A stretch of 64,000 nt of DNA. Source: Bradyrhizobium zhanjiangense. GTDB taxonomy: Bacteria > Pseudomonadota > Alphaproteobacteria > Rhizobiales > Xanthobacteraceae. The first letter of the stretch is position 1. Each line of letters starts with the position of its first letter. The stretch lies in NCBI RefSeq assembly GCF_004114935.1, contig NZ_CP022221.1, positions 8,763,001 to 8,827,000 of the forward strand, read 5' to 3'. Below the pieces are notes generated by a model. That model did not search any database. It worked only from the letters and a program-made list of their open reading frames with translations, and had not been told where the DNA came from. Positions 63,829-64,000 of this stretch are shown one piece after another. The position numbers and the translations under genes are program-made.

Positions 63829-64000
63829 ATGGCCAAGGAAGAGCTGATCCAGTTCGAAGGACTGGTCACCGAAATCCTCCCCGACGCCCGCTACCGCGTG
63901 CAGCTCGACGCCGGACACGAGATCGTTGCCTACACCGCCGGCAAGATGAAGAAGAACCGCATCAAGACACTCGCGGGCGACCGCGTGACGGTGGAGATGT
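63829..64000 (+). CDS. infA: Translation initiation factor IF-1, truncated by window edge
   Basis: The first 57 codons encode [40 protein letters not shown] and [17 protein letters not shown], which is the OB-fold of IF-1 almost complete; about 15 residues lie beyond the window. IF-1 blocks the ribosomal A site during initiation. GGAGAC stands eight bases before the ATG. Position directly behind a DEAD-box helicase suggests joint expression in translation or cold response. Confidence 0.96.

Overview
The window looks like a chromosomal segment of a Bradyrhizobium-type alphaproteobacterium. This is inferred from the high GC content, an alphaproteobacterial CtrA-degradation regulator (RcdA/DUF1465), an HWE-family histidine kinase, an OpgC-type protein, the urt/ure arrangement, and many short palindromic intergenic elements of the kind common in Bradyrhizobium and Rhodopseudomonas. 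I see no rRNA, tRNA, CRISPR array, transposase or prophage. Gene density is high, and nearly all long gaps are filled by repeats.

Layout. 1-3.3 kb: a truncated ABC exporter, ribosomal protein L31, RcdA-like protein and a DUF1192 protein. 3.4-9.5 kb: a quinone oxidoreductase and two cyclic-di-GMP proteins, one 7TM-PAS-GGDEF-EAL protein with a degenerate GGDEF motif and one intact diguanylate cyclase, flanking a small winged-helix-like protein. 9.7-14 kb: galU, a MltB-like lytic transglycosylase and a DUF459 SGNH-fold protein that has lost its catalytic Ser and His. 14-24.6 kb: a mixed metabolic stretch (CsbD-like protein, two divergent SDRs, a TauD-type dioxygenase, AlgH, a lone DsbD N-terminal domain, a flippase, a TSUP exporter, 3-hydroxybutyrate dehydrogenase coupled to a patatin, and a CAP lipoprotein). 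24.7-36.2 kb: a complete assimilatory sulfate pathway. On the minus strand lie cysG, DUF2849, cysI, DUF934, cysH, cysP, cysT, cysW and cysA. Divergently on the plus strand lie cysD and a fused cysNC. The two arms share a promoter region with an inverted repeat. 36.6-49.4 kb: malate synthase G, small stress and envelope proteins (CsbD, a 51-residue membrane protein, a glycine-zipper protein and others), a chemoreceptor, an L,D-transpeptidase, an AI-2E family transporter, OpgC, a TetR regulator and an HWE kinase with degraded ATP-binding motifs. 49.7-61.8 kb: one continuous minus-strand array, urtABCDE (urea ABC transporter) followed by ureD, ureA, ureB, a MESH1-like (p)ppGpp hydrolase, ureC, an ABM monooxygenase, ureE, ureF and ureG. 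It is headed by a good sigma-54 (-24/-12) promoter. 62.3-64 kb: a DEAD-box RNA helicase and the start of infA.

How the genes work together. The urt-ure array forms a urea uptake and hydrolysis module: UrtABCDE imports urea, UreABC hydrolyses it to ammonia, and UreDEFG insert nickel. The RpoN promoter fits nitrogen control. The sulfur block imports sulfate (CysPTWA), activates it (CysDNC), reduces APS (CysH has the Fe-S cysteine pattern of APS reductases) and reduces sulfite to sulfide (CysI, with siroheme from CysG). No CysJ flavoprotein is present, so an external electron donor such as ferredoxin is likely, and DUF934 and DUF2849 are conserved-looking accessories of unknown role.

The most unusual points are the MESH1-like hydrolase inside the urease operon, the pseudo-hydrolase DUF459 protein, the HWE kinase lacking its N-box Asn, the shared cysG/cysD operator-like repeat, and a GTGCGCA/TTGCGCAC palindrome that recurs as a module inside different intergenic repeats. 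All functions are read from sequence features and family knowledge; no database search was possible.
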